Assembly (NCBI RefSeq): GCF_934924865.1
Contig: NZ_OW235315.1
Location: 930,001-994,000, forward strand
DNA length: 64,000 bases
Direction of reading: 5' to 3'
From: Tepidibacter aestuarii
GTDB lineage: Bacteria; Bacillota; Clostridia; Peptostreptococcales; Peptostreptococcaceae
The notes beneath the pieces were generated by a model. That model ran no database searches. It was not told the origin of the DNA and saw nothing but the letters and a program-made list of their open reading frames with translations. The translations under genes were made by a program, and so were the position numbers. Within the stretch, counting starts at the first letter, position 1, and each line of letters starts with the position of its first letter. Below, in pieces: positions 34,030 through 47,082 of this stretch.

Positions 34030-34605
34030 ATGTCATTTTTAGTTATAAATGCAAGTCCAAGAAAAGGGAAAAACTGCTCTATTATAGCCGATTATATAGC
34101 GGATATACTTTATGACAACAATATCAAATATGAAATGATAAATATATGGGATATGACCATAGAGTACTGTAATGCATGTGGGTATTGTGATAAGACAGGG
34201 GTTTGTCACAAAACTGATGATATGAGCCAGATGTACAAAAAATTTGATGAATCTGATGGAACAATACTTATATCTCCTGTTTACTTTGACAGTGTTCCCG
34301 CAAAACTTAAAAGTCTAATAGATAGAACTCAAGCTTTTTTCGCAAGTAAATATATATTAAAAAGACCATCTATAGATAGAAGTAAAAAAAGGTTTGGGAT
34401 GTTTATACATGTAGGAGGAAGTAAGCCTTATGAAACTCAATTTATGGGAGGTCAAATAACAGTCGACTTTTTATTTAAGTGTATAAATACAAAATTAATT
34501 CATAATTATTATATATCTAATACTGATGATTTAGATTTAAAAAGCAGAGATTTATATAGAGAAGATATAAAAAGATTAATCATAGATTTAAAGAACAAGG
34601 GCTAG
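34030..34605 (+). CDS. iron-sulfur flavoprotein-like NAD(P)H-dependent oxidoreductase
   Basis: A 191-aa flavodoxin-fold protein with the N-terminal FMN loop INASPRKGKNCS and the compact Cys motif CNACGYCDKTGVC (CX2CX2CX5C), which in iron-sulfur flavoproteins ligates a [4Fe-4S] cluster; ISPVYFDSVPAKLKSLIDR is the usual second flavin-contact region. These are anaerobic redox proteins of uncertain substrate. The ATG follows TTGGGGGGAT. It follows the phosphatase gene by 18 bp and ends in a large palindrome just before aroC. Confidence 0.88.
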   Translation: MSFLVINASPRKGKNCSIIADYIADILYDNNIKYEMINIWDMTIEYCNACGYCDKTGVCHKTDDMSQMYKKFDESDGTILISPVYFDSVPAKLKSLIDRTQAFFASKYILKRPSIDRSKKRFGMFIHVGGSKPYETQFMGGQITVDFLFKCINTKLIHNYYISNTDDLDLKSRDLYREDIKRLIIDLKNKG

Positions 34606-34623
34606 TTATAACTAGCCCTTGTT
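34594..34623. terminator. perfect palindrome between Fe-S flavoprotein gene and aroC
   Basis: Arms of 14 bp (AACAAGGGCTAGTT and complement) around a 2-nt centre, spanning the stop codon at 34603-34605. The T-tract is weak (TTGTTTG), so it may be a leaky terminator or attenuator. Confidence 0.65.
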
Positions 34624-34642
34624 TGAGGAAAGGGGAAGAAAT

Positions 34643-35827
34643 ATGCTTAGATACTTAACTAGTGGAGAATCTCATGGAAAAGCCTTGATAACTATAATAG
34701 AAGGCATTCCGTCTAATCTAAATATAGACGTTGATAATATAAATAGAGAATTATCAAGAAGACAACAAGGATATGGTAGAGGAGATCGAATGAAGATAGA
34801 AAAGGATAAAGTAAATATTTTATCTGGAATGAGAGGTAGTAATACTATAGGAAGTCCTATAGCTATTGAAATAAAAAATACGGATTATGAAAACTGGAAA
34901 GAATATATGAACCCAGTTGAAGAAATAGATAAAGAAACTAAGATGGTTTCAAAAGTAAGACCTGGACATGCTGATATGGTTGGCAGTTTAAAGTATGATT
35001 TTGAAGATGTTAGAAATGTTTTGGAAAGAGCAAGTGCCAGAGAAACAGCATCAAGAGTTGCAGTAGGGGCTATTTGTAAGGAGTTTTTATCAAAATTTGA
35101 TATAGATTTTACATCTCATGTAATACAAATAGGAAAACATAAAATAAATAAACATTTTGAATTTGATTACATAAAAAAAGAATCTAATATATCTGAGGTA
35201 AGATGTGTAGATAAAGAGTATGAAGAACTATTCATAGATGAAATAAAAAAAGCGAAAGAAGAAGGAGATAGTTTAGGTGGTATATTCGAGGTTAGGATAA
35301 AAAATGTTATTCCTGGACTTGGATCTTACGTTCATTATGATAAAAAGCTTGATTCTCAGTTAAGTGCTCATATTATGTCTATACAAGCTATAAAAGGAGT
35401 AGAGTTCGGAATTGGGTTTGAAATGGCAGGCTTAAAGGGATCTGAAGTTCATGATGAAATATACTACTCAAAAGAAACAGGAATATATAGAAATACTAAT
35501 AGATTAGGTGGTATAGAAGGTGGAATGAGTACTGGTGAGGAAATAGTAATTAGAGGTGTTATGAAGCCTATACCTACTTTATATAAGCCGCTTAATAGTA
35601 TAGATATAAATAATCTTGAAAATTATAAGGCATCAATAGAAAGGTCAGATAACTGTGCTTTACCTGCTGCTTGTGTTGTAGCTGAAAATGTATGTGCGTT
35701 TGTCATTGCAAAGTTCTTTATGGAAAAGTTTGGGCAAGACAATATGAATGATATAATTAAAAGCTATCAAAATTATTTAGAGAGGTTGTCTGATAGAGGA
35801 TGGAAAATGGATACAAAGTCTATATAA
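34643..35827 (+). CDS. aroC: chorismate synthase
   Basis: The last shikimate-pathway enzyme, converting EPSP to chorismate with reduced FMN. The 394-aa protein has the three family signatures: GESHGKALITIIEG near the start, VRPGHADMVG with GASARETA-like RASARETASRVAVGA, and RSDNCALPAACVVAE near the end. An earlier in-frame ATG at 34619 is within the preceding palindrome; ATG 34643 follows AAAGGGGAAG and matches the conserved N terminus. It overlaps aroB by 28 bp. Confidence 0.96.
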   Translation: MLRYLTSGESHGKALITIIEGIPSNLNIDVDNINRELSRRQQGYGRGDRMKIEKDKVNILSGMRGSNTIGSPIAIEIKNTDYENWKEYMNPVEEIDKETKMVSKVRPGHADMVGSLKYDFEDVRNVLERASARETASRVAVGAICKEFLSKFDIDFTSHVIQIGKHKINKHFEFDYIKKESNISEVRCVDKEYEELFIDEIKKAKEEGDSLGGIFEVRIKNVIPGLGSYVHYDKKLDSQLSAHIMSIQAIKGVEFGIGFEMAGLKGSEVHDEIYYSKETGIYRNTNRLGGIEGGMSTGEEIVIRGVMKPIPTLYKPLNSIDINNLENYKASIERSDNCALPAACVVAENVCAFVIAKFFMEKFGQDNMNDIIKSYQNYLERLSDRGWKMDTKSI

Positions 35828-36837
35828 AAAAAGATTTTAGTGAAATAGGTATAAAAAAGGATTATGATAAAGTTTTAATTATAACAGATGAAAATGTAAA
35901 AAGATTATATATTGATGATTTTATACGAACTTTAGATTTGAAAAATATTATATACTACACTATAAATCCAGGGGAAAATTCGAAAAGTATAAAGGTATAT
36001 GAAGAGGCATTTAAGTTTTGTATAGAGAATGGAATGAGCAGAAAATCATTGATCATAGCACTCGGGGGAGGTGTTGTGGGAGACTTAAGTGGGTTTATAG
36101 CATCTACTTATATGAGAGGAATAGATCTTATACATTGTCCTACAACATTATTATCACAGGTTGATAGCTCTATTGGAGGTAAGACTGGAATAAATTTAGG
36201 CAACTATAAAAATGTTATAGGTAGCTTTTATAGACCTGAGTATATATATATGAATATTAATACACTTAAAACATTAAATAGTAATGAATTCTTAAGTGGA
36301 CTTTCAGAAGTTATTAAGTACGCACTTATATGCGATTATAAGTTTTTGGATTATCTTCTAAAAAATAGAAATAAGATATTAAATTTAGAATATGAATGTT
36401 TAATATATATAGTACAAAAATGTTCGAATATAAAAATTGATATTGTTAAAAAAGATGAAAAAGAGTCTGGTATTAGAAAAATATTAAACTTAGGACATAC
36501 ATTCGGCCACGGATTAGAAAAGCTAGGTGGATTTAGCCATGGCTTTGCTGTTGCGATTGGAACTCACATGGCATTTAGATTATCTTATAAAAAAGGATAT
36601 ATAGATAAAGCTTATTACGATAAAGTGTTGAATATTTATAAGGCCTATGGTATACCTATAACTTTTGATGATATAAATTCTGCTGATATACTAGATGTAA
36701 TGAAAAAAGATAAGAAGAATAGTTTTTTAAAAATAAATTTAGTACTACCAACTGGACATTCAGCTCTTGATGTAGTAGATAATATAGATGAAAAAGAGAT
36801 GCTTTATGTAATAGAGGAGGTAAAAAATGAGTTTTAA
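35800..36837 (+). CDS. aroB: 3-dehydroquinate synthase
   Basis: The NAD- and metal-dependent enzyme that cyclises DAHP to 3-dehydroquinate. In 345 aa it shows the nucleotide-binding GGGVVGDLSGFIASTYMRGI, PTTLLSQVDSSIGGKTGIN, and metal ligands in the SEVIKYAL region, NLGHTFGHGLE and FSHGFAVAIG. It begins inside the aroC gene (28-bp overlap) with only weak ribosome-binding sequence, so translation is probably coupled to aroC. Its end overlaps aroA by 11 bp. Confidence 0.95.
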   Translation: MENGYKVYIKKDFSEIGIKKDYDKVLIITDENVKRLYIDDFIRTLDLKNIIYYTINPGENSKSIKVYEEAFKFCIENGMSRKSLIIALGGGVVGDLSGFIASTYMRGIDLIHCPTTLLSQVDSSIGGKTGINLGNYKNVIGSFYRPEYIYMNINTLKTLNSNEFLSGLSEVIKYALICDYKFLDYLLKNRNKILNLEYECLIYIVQKCSNIKIDIVKKDEKESGIRKILNLGHTFGHGLEKLGGFSHGFAVAIGTHMAFRLSYKKGYIDKAYYDKVLNIYKAYGIPITFDDINSADILDVMKKDKKNSFLKINLVLPTGHSALDVVDNIDEKEMLYVIEEVKNEF

Positions 36838-38104
36838 CAGTTTAAAATTAAAAGGGAAAGTAGATATACCAGGAGATAAATCTATATCACATAGGGCTAT
36901 AATGTTATCGTCAATAGCTAATGGAAAGAATATAGTTAGAAATTTTTTGAGTGGAGAAGATTGTTTGAGCACTATAGAGTGTTTTAAAAAAATGGGGATA
37001 CAAGTAGAAAAATGCAGAAAAAATGAAATGGTTATACATGGAATGGGACTTAAAGGTCTTAAAAAACCAACCCAAAATTTAGATGTAGGAAATTCAGGAA
37101 CTACAATAAGACTTATTATGGGTATATTATCTGGTCAAAACTTCGAGTCAACTTTAATAGGTGATAATTCCATAGCTAAAAGACCTATGAAAAGAGTAAC
37201 AGATCCATTAAGACTTATGGGGGCTAAGATATCTGGTAAAGAAGATGCTAATTTTACACCTATAACTATAGATGGAGGAAACTTAAAAGGAATAGATTAT
37301 AAAATGCCTATAGCTTCAGCCCAGGTTAAGTCATCTATGATACTTGCATCTTTATACGCAAATTCCCCTACTAAGATAATAGAAAAGAACAAAAGTCGAA
37401 ATCACACAGAGATTATGTTAAAGTCTTTTGGAGCAGACATAGATGTGAGTGGCAATGAGATTTATGTAAAGCCTGCTCAACATTTATACTCTGAAGATAT
37501 ATATGTTCCAGGGGACATTTCATCTGCTGCGTTTTTTATTGCTGGAGCTAGTATATTGGATGGGTCTGAGCTATTAATAAAAAACGTGGGTCTTAATGAA
37601 ACGAGAACTGGAATTTTAGATGTATTAAAAGATATGGGTGGAAATTTTGAAATATTAAATAAGAAATATGTTTGTGGAGAATTGATGGGAGATATATTAG
37701 TTAAGCATTCTAATTTGAATTCTACAACAATAGATTCTAAGTTAATACCAAGACTTATAGACGAAATACCTATAATAGCTGTTATGGCAACACAGGCAGA
37801 AGGAACAACTATTATAAAAGATGCGAAGGAACTTAAGGTTAAAGAGTCGAATAGAATAAGTAGTGTTGTTTCTAATCTTAAGAAAATGGGAGCAGATATT
37901 GAAGAATTGGATGATGGTATGATTATAGAAGGTCCGACAAAATTAAAAGGGTGTAATGTAGAGAGTTTTTCAGATCATAGAATAGCCATGTCATTTTCAA
38001 TAGCTTCACTGTTGGCGTCTGGAAATACAAATATAGACAATACAAACTGTGTGGACATATCCTTTCCTCGTTTTTATGATATATTAAAAGAAATAACCTA
38101 TTAA
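36827..38104 (+). CDS. aroA: 3-phosphoshikimate 1-carboxyvinyltransferase (EPSP synthase)
   Basis: It transfers enolpyruvyl from PEP to shikimate-3-phosphate. The 425-aa chain has GDKSISHRAIMLSSIA, LDVGNSGTTIRLIMGIL, the KRPMKRV loop, and LKVKESNRIS with the C-terminal SFSDHRIAMSF motif. The residues NSGTTIR in the PEP-binding loop differ from the class I NAGTAMR pattern and suggest a class II-like enzyme with lower glyphosate sensitivity, which is an inference. AGGAGG lies 7 nt before the ATG, inside the end of aroB. Confidence 0.95.
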   Translation: MSFNSLKLKGKVDIPGDKSISHRAIMLSSIANGKNIVRNFLSGEDCLSTIECFKKMGIQVEKCRKNEMVIHGMGLKGLKKPTQNLDVGNSGTTIRLIMGILSGQNFESTLIGDNSIAKRPMKRVTDPLRLMGAKISGKEDANFTPITIDGGNLKGIDYKMPIASAQVKSSMILASLYANSPTKIIEKNKSRNHTEIMLKSFGADIDVSGNEIYVKPAQHLYSEDIYVPGDISSAAFFIAGASILDGSELLIKNVGLNETRTGILDVLKDMGGNFEILNKKYVCGELMGDILVKHSNLNSTTIDSKLIPRLIDEIPIIAVMATQAEGTTIIKDAKELKVKESNRISSVVSNLKKMGADIEELDDGMIIEGPTKLKGCNVESFSDHRIAMSFSIASLLASGNTNIDNTNCVDISFPRFYDILKEITY

Positions 38105-38171
38105 AAATTTGATTTTTTACATTAAAGAAAGTATAATATTCCTTGAAAAAATAATTTAGGAGGTTGGTGTA

Positions 38172-38741
38172 ATGAAATTACCTATAGCATTATCAAATAG
38201 ACATATACATTTAGGACAAAAAGATATAGAGGTATTATTTGGGGAAGGAGCTGAATTAACTCACTTTAAAGACCTTTCTCAACCAGGACAATGTGCATGT
38301 CAAGAAAAAGTAGACGTAATAGGACCAAAAGGAGAAATTAAAGGAGTTAGAGTATTAGGACCTGCAAGAGGAGAAACTCAACTTGAGATATCTTTAAGTG
38401 ATGGATTCAAATTAGGAGTAAAAGCACCTATAAAGGATTCAGGAGATCTTGAAGGAACTCCAGGAGTAAAAATCGTAGGACCAAAAGGTGAAGTAGAACT
38501 TGAAAGAGGAGTTATAGTAGCTTCAAGACATATACATATGCATACTGATGACGCTGAAAAGTTCAATGTAACGGATAATCAAAAAGTTAAGATAAGAACT
38601 TCAGGAGGAAGAGCAGTTGTATTTGAAAACGTATTAGTAAGAGTAAGTCCAAAGTTTGCGCTTGAAATGCACGTTGATGTAGAAGAGGGAAACGCAGCTG
38701 GAGTTAGAAATGGAGATTTAGTAGAATTAATTAATGAATAA
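38172..38741 (+). CDS. pduL: PduL-type phosphate acyltransferase (phosphotransacylase)
   Basis: A 189-aa enzyme interconverting acyl-CoA and acyl phosphate (propanoyl or acetyl). Two zinc-binding His motifs, SNRHIHLG and SRHIHMH, and the repeated beta-barrel signatures IGPKGEIKGVRVLGPARGETQ and IVGPKGEVELERGVIV identify PduL. No microcompartment shell gene is nearby and no encapsulation tail is obvious, so it probably works as a housekeeping phosphotransacylase with acetate kinase. The ATG follows TAGGAGG. Confidence 0.94.
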   Translation: MKLPIALSNRHIHLGQKDIEVLFGEGAELTHFKDLSQPGQCACQEKVDVIGPKGEIKGVRVLGPARGETQLEISLSDGFKLGVKAPIKDSGDLEGTPGVKIVGPKGEVELERGVIVASRHIHMHTDDAEKFNVTDNQKVKIRTSGGRAVVFENVLVRVSPKFALEMHVDVEEGNAAGVRNGDLVELINE

Positions 38742-38763
38742 AAAAAATATATTTAAGCATAAT

Positions 38764-38796
38764 AAAAAAGTAGTCTTTTAATAAGACTACTTTTTT
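38764..38796 (+). terminator. terminator of pduL
   Basis: A 14-bp stem AAAAAAGTAGTCTT / AAGACTACTTTTTT with a 5-nt loop. The following approx. 280 bp up to the nifJ promoter are AT-rich with no gene visible. Confidence 0.92.
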
Positions 38797-39040
38797 ATTA
38801 TTTTAGCAAATTTATAGTTATGAAAAAATGCTTAATAAATGAGTATAATTATACAAAGGTAAAAAATTTAAATTTCAAATATATTTAAAATTGAATTATA
38901 CCTATAAAAAGTTTGAAATTACTGAAAATTAGAAAAAAATAAAATTTATTAACAAAATTATACTGTATTGACTTGATTTTAATAAAAATATGAACTATTA
39001 TGTAATTAAAGAAATTAAATTTTATAAAAATACAGAAAGT

Positions 39041-39086
39041 TTAATCATGTGATTTTTATTTGTTTTTTTAAATCATATGGCGATTG
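39041..39086 (+). promoter_or_regulatory. candidate operator repeats in front of nifJ
   Basis: TTTAATCATGTGATT (39041-39055) and TTAAATCATATGGCGATT (39068-39086) are near-repeats of AATCATRTG-GATT; the second runs into the -35 box. The binding protein is unknown. Confidence 0.4.
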
Positions 39087-39112
39087 ACAGGATGTATATT
39101 GTATACTATACT
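39084..39112 (+). promoter_or_regulatory. consensus sigma-A promoter of nifJ
   Basis: Perfect TTGACA (39084-39089), 17-nt spacer, TATACT (39107-39112), giving an approx. 33-nt leader. It suits a strongly expressed gene. Confidence 0.88.
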
Positions 39113-39136
39113 CAAAGTAAGAAAATTAAAAAATGA

Positions 39137-42691
<3,555 letters not shown>

Positions 42692-42705
42692 TAAACAATA
42701 AAAAG

Positions 42706-42732
42706 AAGAGAAGCGAAAGCTTCTCTTTTTTT
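42706..42732 (+). terminator. terminator of nifJ
   Basis: AAGAGAAGC / GCTTCTCTT stem with a GAAA tetraloop and T7 tail. Confidence 0.9.
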
Positions 42733-42848
42733 ATACATTAAAAAATTATTCGTTAAATATATATTTACTATTGACATTTATGGGGAAAATAACGAAAATA
42801 GTATATTAAATACACAATTAAGTTGTTATGTATAAAAGGGGGGATAAT

Positions 42849-44576
42849 ATGAATAGTAATATGAAAAGTATTATAGAGATGGCTACTGGAAGAAAAAAAG
42901 CAGAATTAGTACTTAAAAACTGTAAAGTTGTGAATGTATTTTCACATGAAATCATAGAAGCTGATATTGCTATAGCATATGGGAAAATAGTAGGTGTTGG
43001 AAGTTATAGCGGAGAAAAAGAAATAGATATAAAAGGGAAATACGTATCTCCAGGACTTATAGATGGGCACATACATATAGAATCATCTATGGTATCTCCT
43101 GTTCAGTTTGCAAGAGCAATAGTACCAAGAGGAACTACTACTATAATTGCAGACCCTCATGAAATAGCAAATGTATGTGGTATAAAAGGGATAGAATATA
43201 TGCTAAATAAAACTCAAAATATACCTTTAAATGTGTATATAATGCTTCCATCTTGTGTACCTGCCACACCTTTTGAAAATTCAGGAGCTATACTTGAAGC
43301 TGAGGTCCTAAAGGAATTAATAGATAATCCAAGAGTATTAGGACTTGGAGAATTGATGAACTATCCCGGTGTTATAAACGGTGATGATAGCGTTATAAAA
43401 AAGGTGAATTTAGCTAATGAATACGGGAAAATAATAGATGGACATGGTCCCGAAATATCTGGAAAAGATTTGAATGCATATGTAGTATCGGGAGTTAAAA
43501 CCGAGCATGAATGTTCAACCGTTGAGGAAATGATGGAGAGAATAAGACTTGGTATGTATATAGCTATAAGACAAGGATCAGCTGCCAAAAACTTATTATC
43601 ATTAGTAAAGGGTATAACTGTTGATAATATGAGAAGATGTATATTGTGTGCAGATGATAGACACCCAGAGGATTTATTGAATGAAGGTCATATAGATAAT
43701 AGCGTAAGGATAGCTATAAAAAATGGAATAGACCCTATATCAGCTATAAAGATGGCGAGTATAAATACTGCTGAATGCTATAATCTTGAAAAATTAGGAG
43801 CAATAGCACCGGGATATTATGCTGATTTAATAGTTATTGATGATTTAGAAGAATTTAATGTAGTCAAAGTATTTAAAAATGGAAAGTTAGTATCAAAAGA
43901 TAAGACACCTCTATTTAATGCAAATGAGTACAATGGTTATGATGTAAAAGATACTGTAAATATAAAAGGTGTAAGAAAAGAAGATTTAAATATAAATATG
44001 AAAACGAATAAAGCGAATATTATAGGAGTAATAGATCATAGTATATTGACTAAAAAGCTAGTTAAAAATGTAAATGTTGAATATGGATTATTCAAAAGTA
44101 CAAAAGAAGATGATGTGCTTAAAATAGCAGTGGTTGAAAGACATAATGCAACTGGAAATATAGGACTTGGATTGGTTGAAAATTTTGGCTTAAAAGGTGG
44201 AGCAATAGCATCAACGGTAGCCCATGATTCTCATAATATAGTTGTTATAGGAGATAATGATGATGATATGTTAATGGCTATAAATGAAGTTAGTAGAGTA
44301 GGCGGGGGTATAACTATATGCTCAAATTCAAAGGTTTTAAAAACACTTGAGCTTCCAATAGCAGGACTTATGTCTGATTTAAGTATTGAAAGAGTCAGTG
44401 AAATATTATCTGAGATGCTTGAAATATCTTATGAGCAGTTGCATGTAAATAAGAATATAGAACCTTTTATGACTCTTGCATTCTTGGCACTGCCTGTTAT
44501 TCCTGAAATAAAGATTACTGATAAGGGATTATTCGATGTTACTAAATTTGATTTTATAGATATAAATGCGGATTAA
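42849..44576 (+). CDS. ade: adenine deaminase
   Basis: A metal-dependent amidohydrolase that deaminates adenine to hypoxanthine, feeding salvage through the hpt product. In 575 aa it has the amidohydrolase metal motif GLIDGHIHIES, IIADPHEIANVCG, DGHGPEISGKDL and CADDRHPEDL, then the C-terminal domain with AVVERHNATGNIGLGLVENFGL and TVAHDSHNIVVIGDN, typical of AdeC. The start is ATG 42849 after GGGGGGAT; an upstream in-frame ATG at 42828 lacks a site. It ends in a strong terminator. Confidence 0.95.
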   Translation: MNSNMKSIIEMATGRKKAELVLKNCKVVNVFSHEIIEADIAIAYGKIVGVGSYSGEKEIDIKGKYVSPGLIDGHIHIESSMVSPVQFARAIVPRGTTTIIADPHEIANVCGIKGIEYMLNKTQNIPLNVYIMLPSCVPATPFENSGAILEAEVLKELIDNPRVLGLGELMNYPGVINGDDSVIKKVNLANEYGKIIDGHGPEISGKDLNAYVVSGVKTEHECSTVEEMMERIRLGMYIAIRQGSAAKNLLSLVKGITVDNMRRCILCADDRHPEDLLNEGHIDNSVRIAIKNGIDPISAIKMASINTAECYNLEKLGAIAPGYYADLIVIDDLEEFNVVKVFKNGKLVSKDKTPLFNANEYNGYDVKDTVNIKGVRKEDLNINMKTNKANIIGVIDHSILTKKLVKNVNVEYGLFKSTKEDDVLKIAVVERHNATGNIGLGLVENFGLKGGAIASTVAHDSHNIVVIGDNDDDMLMAINEVSRVGGGITICSNSKVLKTLELPIAGLMSDLSIERVSEILSEMLEISYEQLHVNKNIEPFMTLAFLALPVIPEIKITDKGLFDVTKFDFIDINAD

Positions 44577-44613
44577 AGTAACATAAATGGGAACTATACT
44601 TAATAATTGTAGA

Positions 44614-44652
44614 TAGAAGAGGAGCCTGTAATTGCACAGGTTCTTCTTTTTG
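44614..44652 (+). terminator. terminator of the adenine deaminase gene
   Basis: A 15-bp stem with several G-T pairs around AATTGC, then TTTTT. Confidence 0.85.
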
Positions 44653-44761
44653 AGCAACCGTTTTTATTTTCATATACATCTTTTTAGATGCTGTGGGTTT
44701 AAATGTTAGGGTGGATTATGATAGGTGTTATGTATTGATTCAAAATTATAGAAAATTTTTG

Positions 44762-44803
44762 TTATATACAAATTTTTCAAAATGGTATATATTTTGTGTA
44801 TAA
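44762..44803. promoter_or_regulatory. inverted repeat overlapping a putative promoter of the sigma-54 activator gene
   Basis: TTATATACAAA (44762-44772) and TTTGTGTATAA (44793-44803) are near-perfect inverted repeats 20 bp apart; TATAAT at 44799-44804 overlaps the right arm. The remaining part of 44653-44915 has no gene I can support; a 23-codon frame there lacks a ribosome site. Confidence 0.45.
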
Positions 44804-44915
44804 TATTTATATGGAAAAGTTTAGATGGCTTCAGGCGAGCTATGTATATTATGTTTATTATTGGATGTTTGGTTCTATGCTAGTTCATTAAAATAGGTAC
44901 AATAGGGGGGTTGTT

Positions 44916-46619
44916 ATGGGGATTTTAACCAGTATTTATTCTAGATTATTTAAATATATTGAAGCTACGGCTGAAATGATTGATTTTGATATTTATATTG
45001 TCGATAATAAACTATTAAGAATAATTGGAACAGGTATATATAGTAAAATGTTAGGTATAGTACTGCATAAAAATACATCTAATGGTTGGGTTTTAAAAAA
45101 CATGAAACCTCTTTTTATGTTTAATCCTCTAGAAAATGAGATATGTGAAGAATGTCCAATGAAAAAATCGGAAAATTGTGGGAAAGAATATTCCATACAT
45201 ATGCCGATTATCTCAAATGGAAAATGCTTAGGCGTAGTGACAATATCTTCGACTTATGAGGATGCATCTAAAAAACGAATTGTTAGAGAAAAAGATAAGT
45301 TACTTCAATTTATTGCTGTTACTGCTGAAGCGATTGCTGAATTCGTAGAAAATGAAATCAAACTTGCCAATTATGAAAAATTATTATCCTTTTCGGAAGA
45401 AGCAATAATAATAACGGATAAAGAAGGTAATATTATTCGAATGACCGATGTTGTTAAGAAAAATTTTCAAAATTTCCATAACATATATGATTTGATTTCC
45501 AAGAGTAAAGTATCTTATGGAGATGATTTTCAAAAGAGTACCTTTAAAATAAATAACAGTCTATGTGTCAATAGAGTTAAAGTTAATTTAAATGGAAATG
45601 ATTACAACCAAATATTCTTTCTTCAAATGGAAAATAAAAATAAGAATGAGGAGAATAATGGCTTTATTGATAAAGAAATATTTTTAGGTAAAATTATAGG
45701 GAAAAGTGAAACCATAGAGGAATTAAGGAAAGTAGTGCTCCATGTTGCAAAATACAATTCAAATTGTTTGATTTTAGGAGAAAGTGGAACGGGAAAAGAA
45801 ATGTTTGCAAAATTAATTCATAATATAAGTGATAGAAGAGATAATCCGTTTATACCTATAAACTGTGCTGCCATTCCTGATCATTTAATAGAAAGTGAAA
45901 TATTTGGATATGAAGCAGGTGCCTTTACAGGTGCAAGCAAAAAAGGAAAGAAAGGTTTGTTTGAGGTAGCTAATAATGGAACGATCTTTTTAGACGAAAT
46001 TGGAGACATGCCCATCTATTTGCAACCCAAGCTGTTAAGAGTTCTTGAAACAGGAAAGATAACAAGAATTGGAGGCACAAAAGAAATACAATTAGATGTA
46101 AGATTTGTTGCCGCTACAAATAAAAATTTATCTGAGAAAATGAAAAATGGCCAGTTTCGAGATGACTTATATTATAGATTATGTGTGATTCCTTTAAATC
46201 TACCAGCTTTACGGGAAAGAACAGAGGATATTATTGAACTTACAAGATATTTTATTGATAAATATAATAATAAATTTAACAAGAATATAAAAAATATAGA
46301 GAATAGAGTAAAAAAAAATCTATTAATTTATGATTGGCCTGGAAATGTTAGAGAACTTGAGAATGTAATTGAATATGCAATAACTATGGAGAAGACGGAT
46401 ACTTTAACGGCAAGTAGTTTACCATTAAATATAAATTATAATAGTAATATTGGTTTTGATAGTGCTCAGGAAATTTCGATTAATGATTTTAAAAAGCAGA
46501 ATATAGCTAATCTTATTGAAAAATATGGAAATACAGTAAAATCAAAGACTATAATATCTAAGGAATTAGGAATAAGTCTGTCCACTTTATATAGATATCT
46601 TAAAAAATATGAATTTTGA
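44916..46619 (+). CDS. sigma-54-dependent transcriptional activator
   Basis: A 567-aa enhancer-binding protein. The N-terminal GAF-like sensory region (about 1-140) holds the Cys-rich ICEECPMKKSENC; a short PAS-like region follows (about 150-215). The AAA+ domain (about 245-485) has Walker A GESGTGKE, the sigma-54-contacting GAFTGA loop and Walker B IFLDEIGD, with a C-terminal Fis-type HTH (GISLSTLYRYLKKY). The Cys pair could bind metal or sense redox, which is inference. A perfect sigma-54 promoter stands 464 bp downstream, ahead of the peptide operon, which is its obvious target. The ATG follows AGGGGGG. Confidence 0.95.
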   Translation: MGILTSIYSRLFKYIEATAEMIDFDIYIVDNKLLRIIGTGIYSKMLGIVLHKNTSNGWVLKNMKPLFMFNPLENEICEECPMKKSENCGKEYSIHMPIISNGKCLGVVTISSTYEDASKKRIVREKDKLLQFIAVTAEAIAEFVENEIKLANYEKLLSFSEEAIIITDKEGNIIRMTDVVKKNFQNFHNIYDLISKSKVSYGDDFQKSTFKINNSLCVNRVKVNLNGNDYNQIFFLQMENKNKNEENNGFIDKEIFLGKIIGKSETIEELRKVVLHVAKYNSNCLILGESGTGKEMFAKLIHNISDRRDNPFIPINCAAIPDHLIESEIFGYEAGAFTGASKKGKKGLFEVANNGTIFLDEIGDMPIYLQPKLLRVLETGKITRIGGTKEIQLDVRFVAATNKNLSEKMKNGQFRDDLYYRLCVIPLNLPALRERTEDIIELTRYFIDKYNNKFNKNIKNIENRVKKNLLIYDWPGNVRELENVIEYAITMEKTDTLTASSLPLNINYNSNIGFDSAQEISINDFKKQNIANLIEKYGNTVKSKTIISKELGISLSTLYRYLKKYEF

Positions 46620-46845
46620 TTTTGCATATTATGCTTGGATAGAGCTGTCTTCAGTGCATAGTTTAATTTTACAAGAATCTTTTTTAAGTGCCTCAATTTT
46701 GATAGAACGCTGGCTTAAAAAGTTCAATATTATTTATATTTCTTAAAATGATAAAGATTTCTCATTTGTATAAATGTCTAAATTTTAATAGAAATAGCCA
46801 CAATAAAACTCGATTGTCAGAATGACTTATCAAAATGACAAAAAT

Positions 46846-46892
46846 AAAAAAGCCTGTGAATGTTTTTCACATTTACAGGCTTTTTTATTTTT
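46846..46892 (+). terminator. terminator downstream of the sigma-54 activator
   Basis: AAAAAAGCCTGT / ACAGGCTTTTTT with inner AATGT/ACATT pairs and a T-rich tail. The preceding 46620-46845 region shows no gene. Confidence 0.9.
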
Positions 46893-46905
46893 GTTAAAAA
46901 AGATA

Positions 46906-46975
46906 TTTCAACTTATATTGAAAAAACGATTTAAATTTTTATTTTTGATTACTTAATGAACCGTTGAAATTTCAA
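46906..46975. promoter_or_regulatory. candidate upstream activator sites for the sigma-54 regulator
   Basis: TTTCAA-N6-TTGAAA at 46906-46923 and the palindrome TTGAAATTTCAA at 46964-46975 use the same half-site and lie 108-177 bp upstream of the -24 element, the normal distance for enhancer sites. Confidence 0.5.
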
Positions 46976-47082
46976 TGAAATCTTATAAATATATTTTTGG
47001 TTTACTTTAATGAAAAATCTTTTTATTAAGTAAAAAATTTAAGTAAGGCATATTTTATAAAAATTTTCTAAAATTCAATATT

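Noticed and set aside
34594..34660. A T-box or other known riboswitch ahead of aroC
   Set aside because: The leader is only the palindrome plus about 20 bases; no T-box sequence (TGGNACC-type) or aptamer core is present.
38920..38975. A possible Rex operator in the nifJ leader (TTATTAACAAAA)
   Set aside because: Only one half-site resembles TTAACAA; the left half is poor, so it is not supported.
44826..44897. A 23-codon frame (MASGELCILC...) that could be a leader peptide of the sigma-54 activator
   Set aside because: There is no ribosome site in front and no attenuator structure after it.
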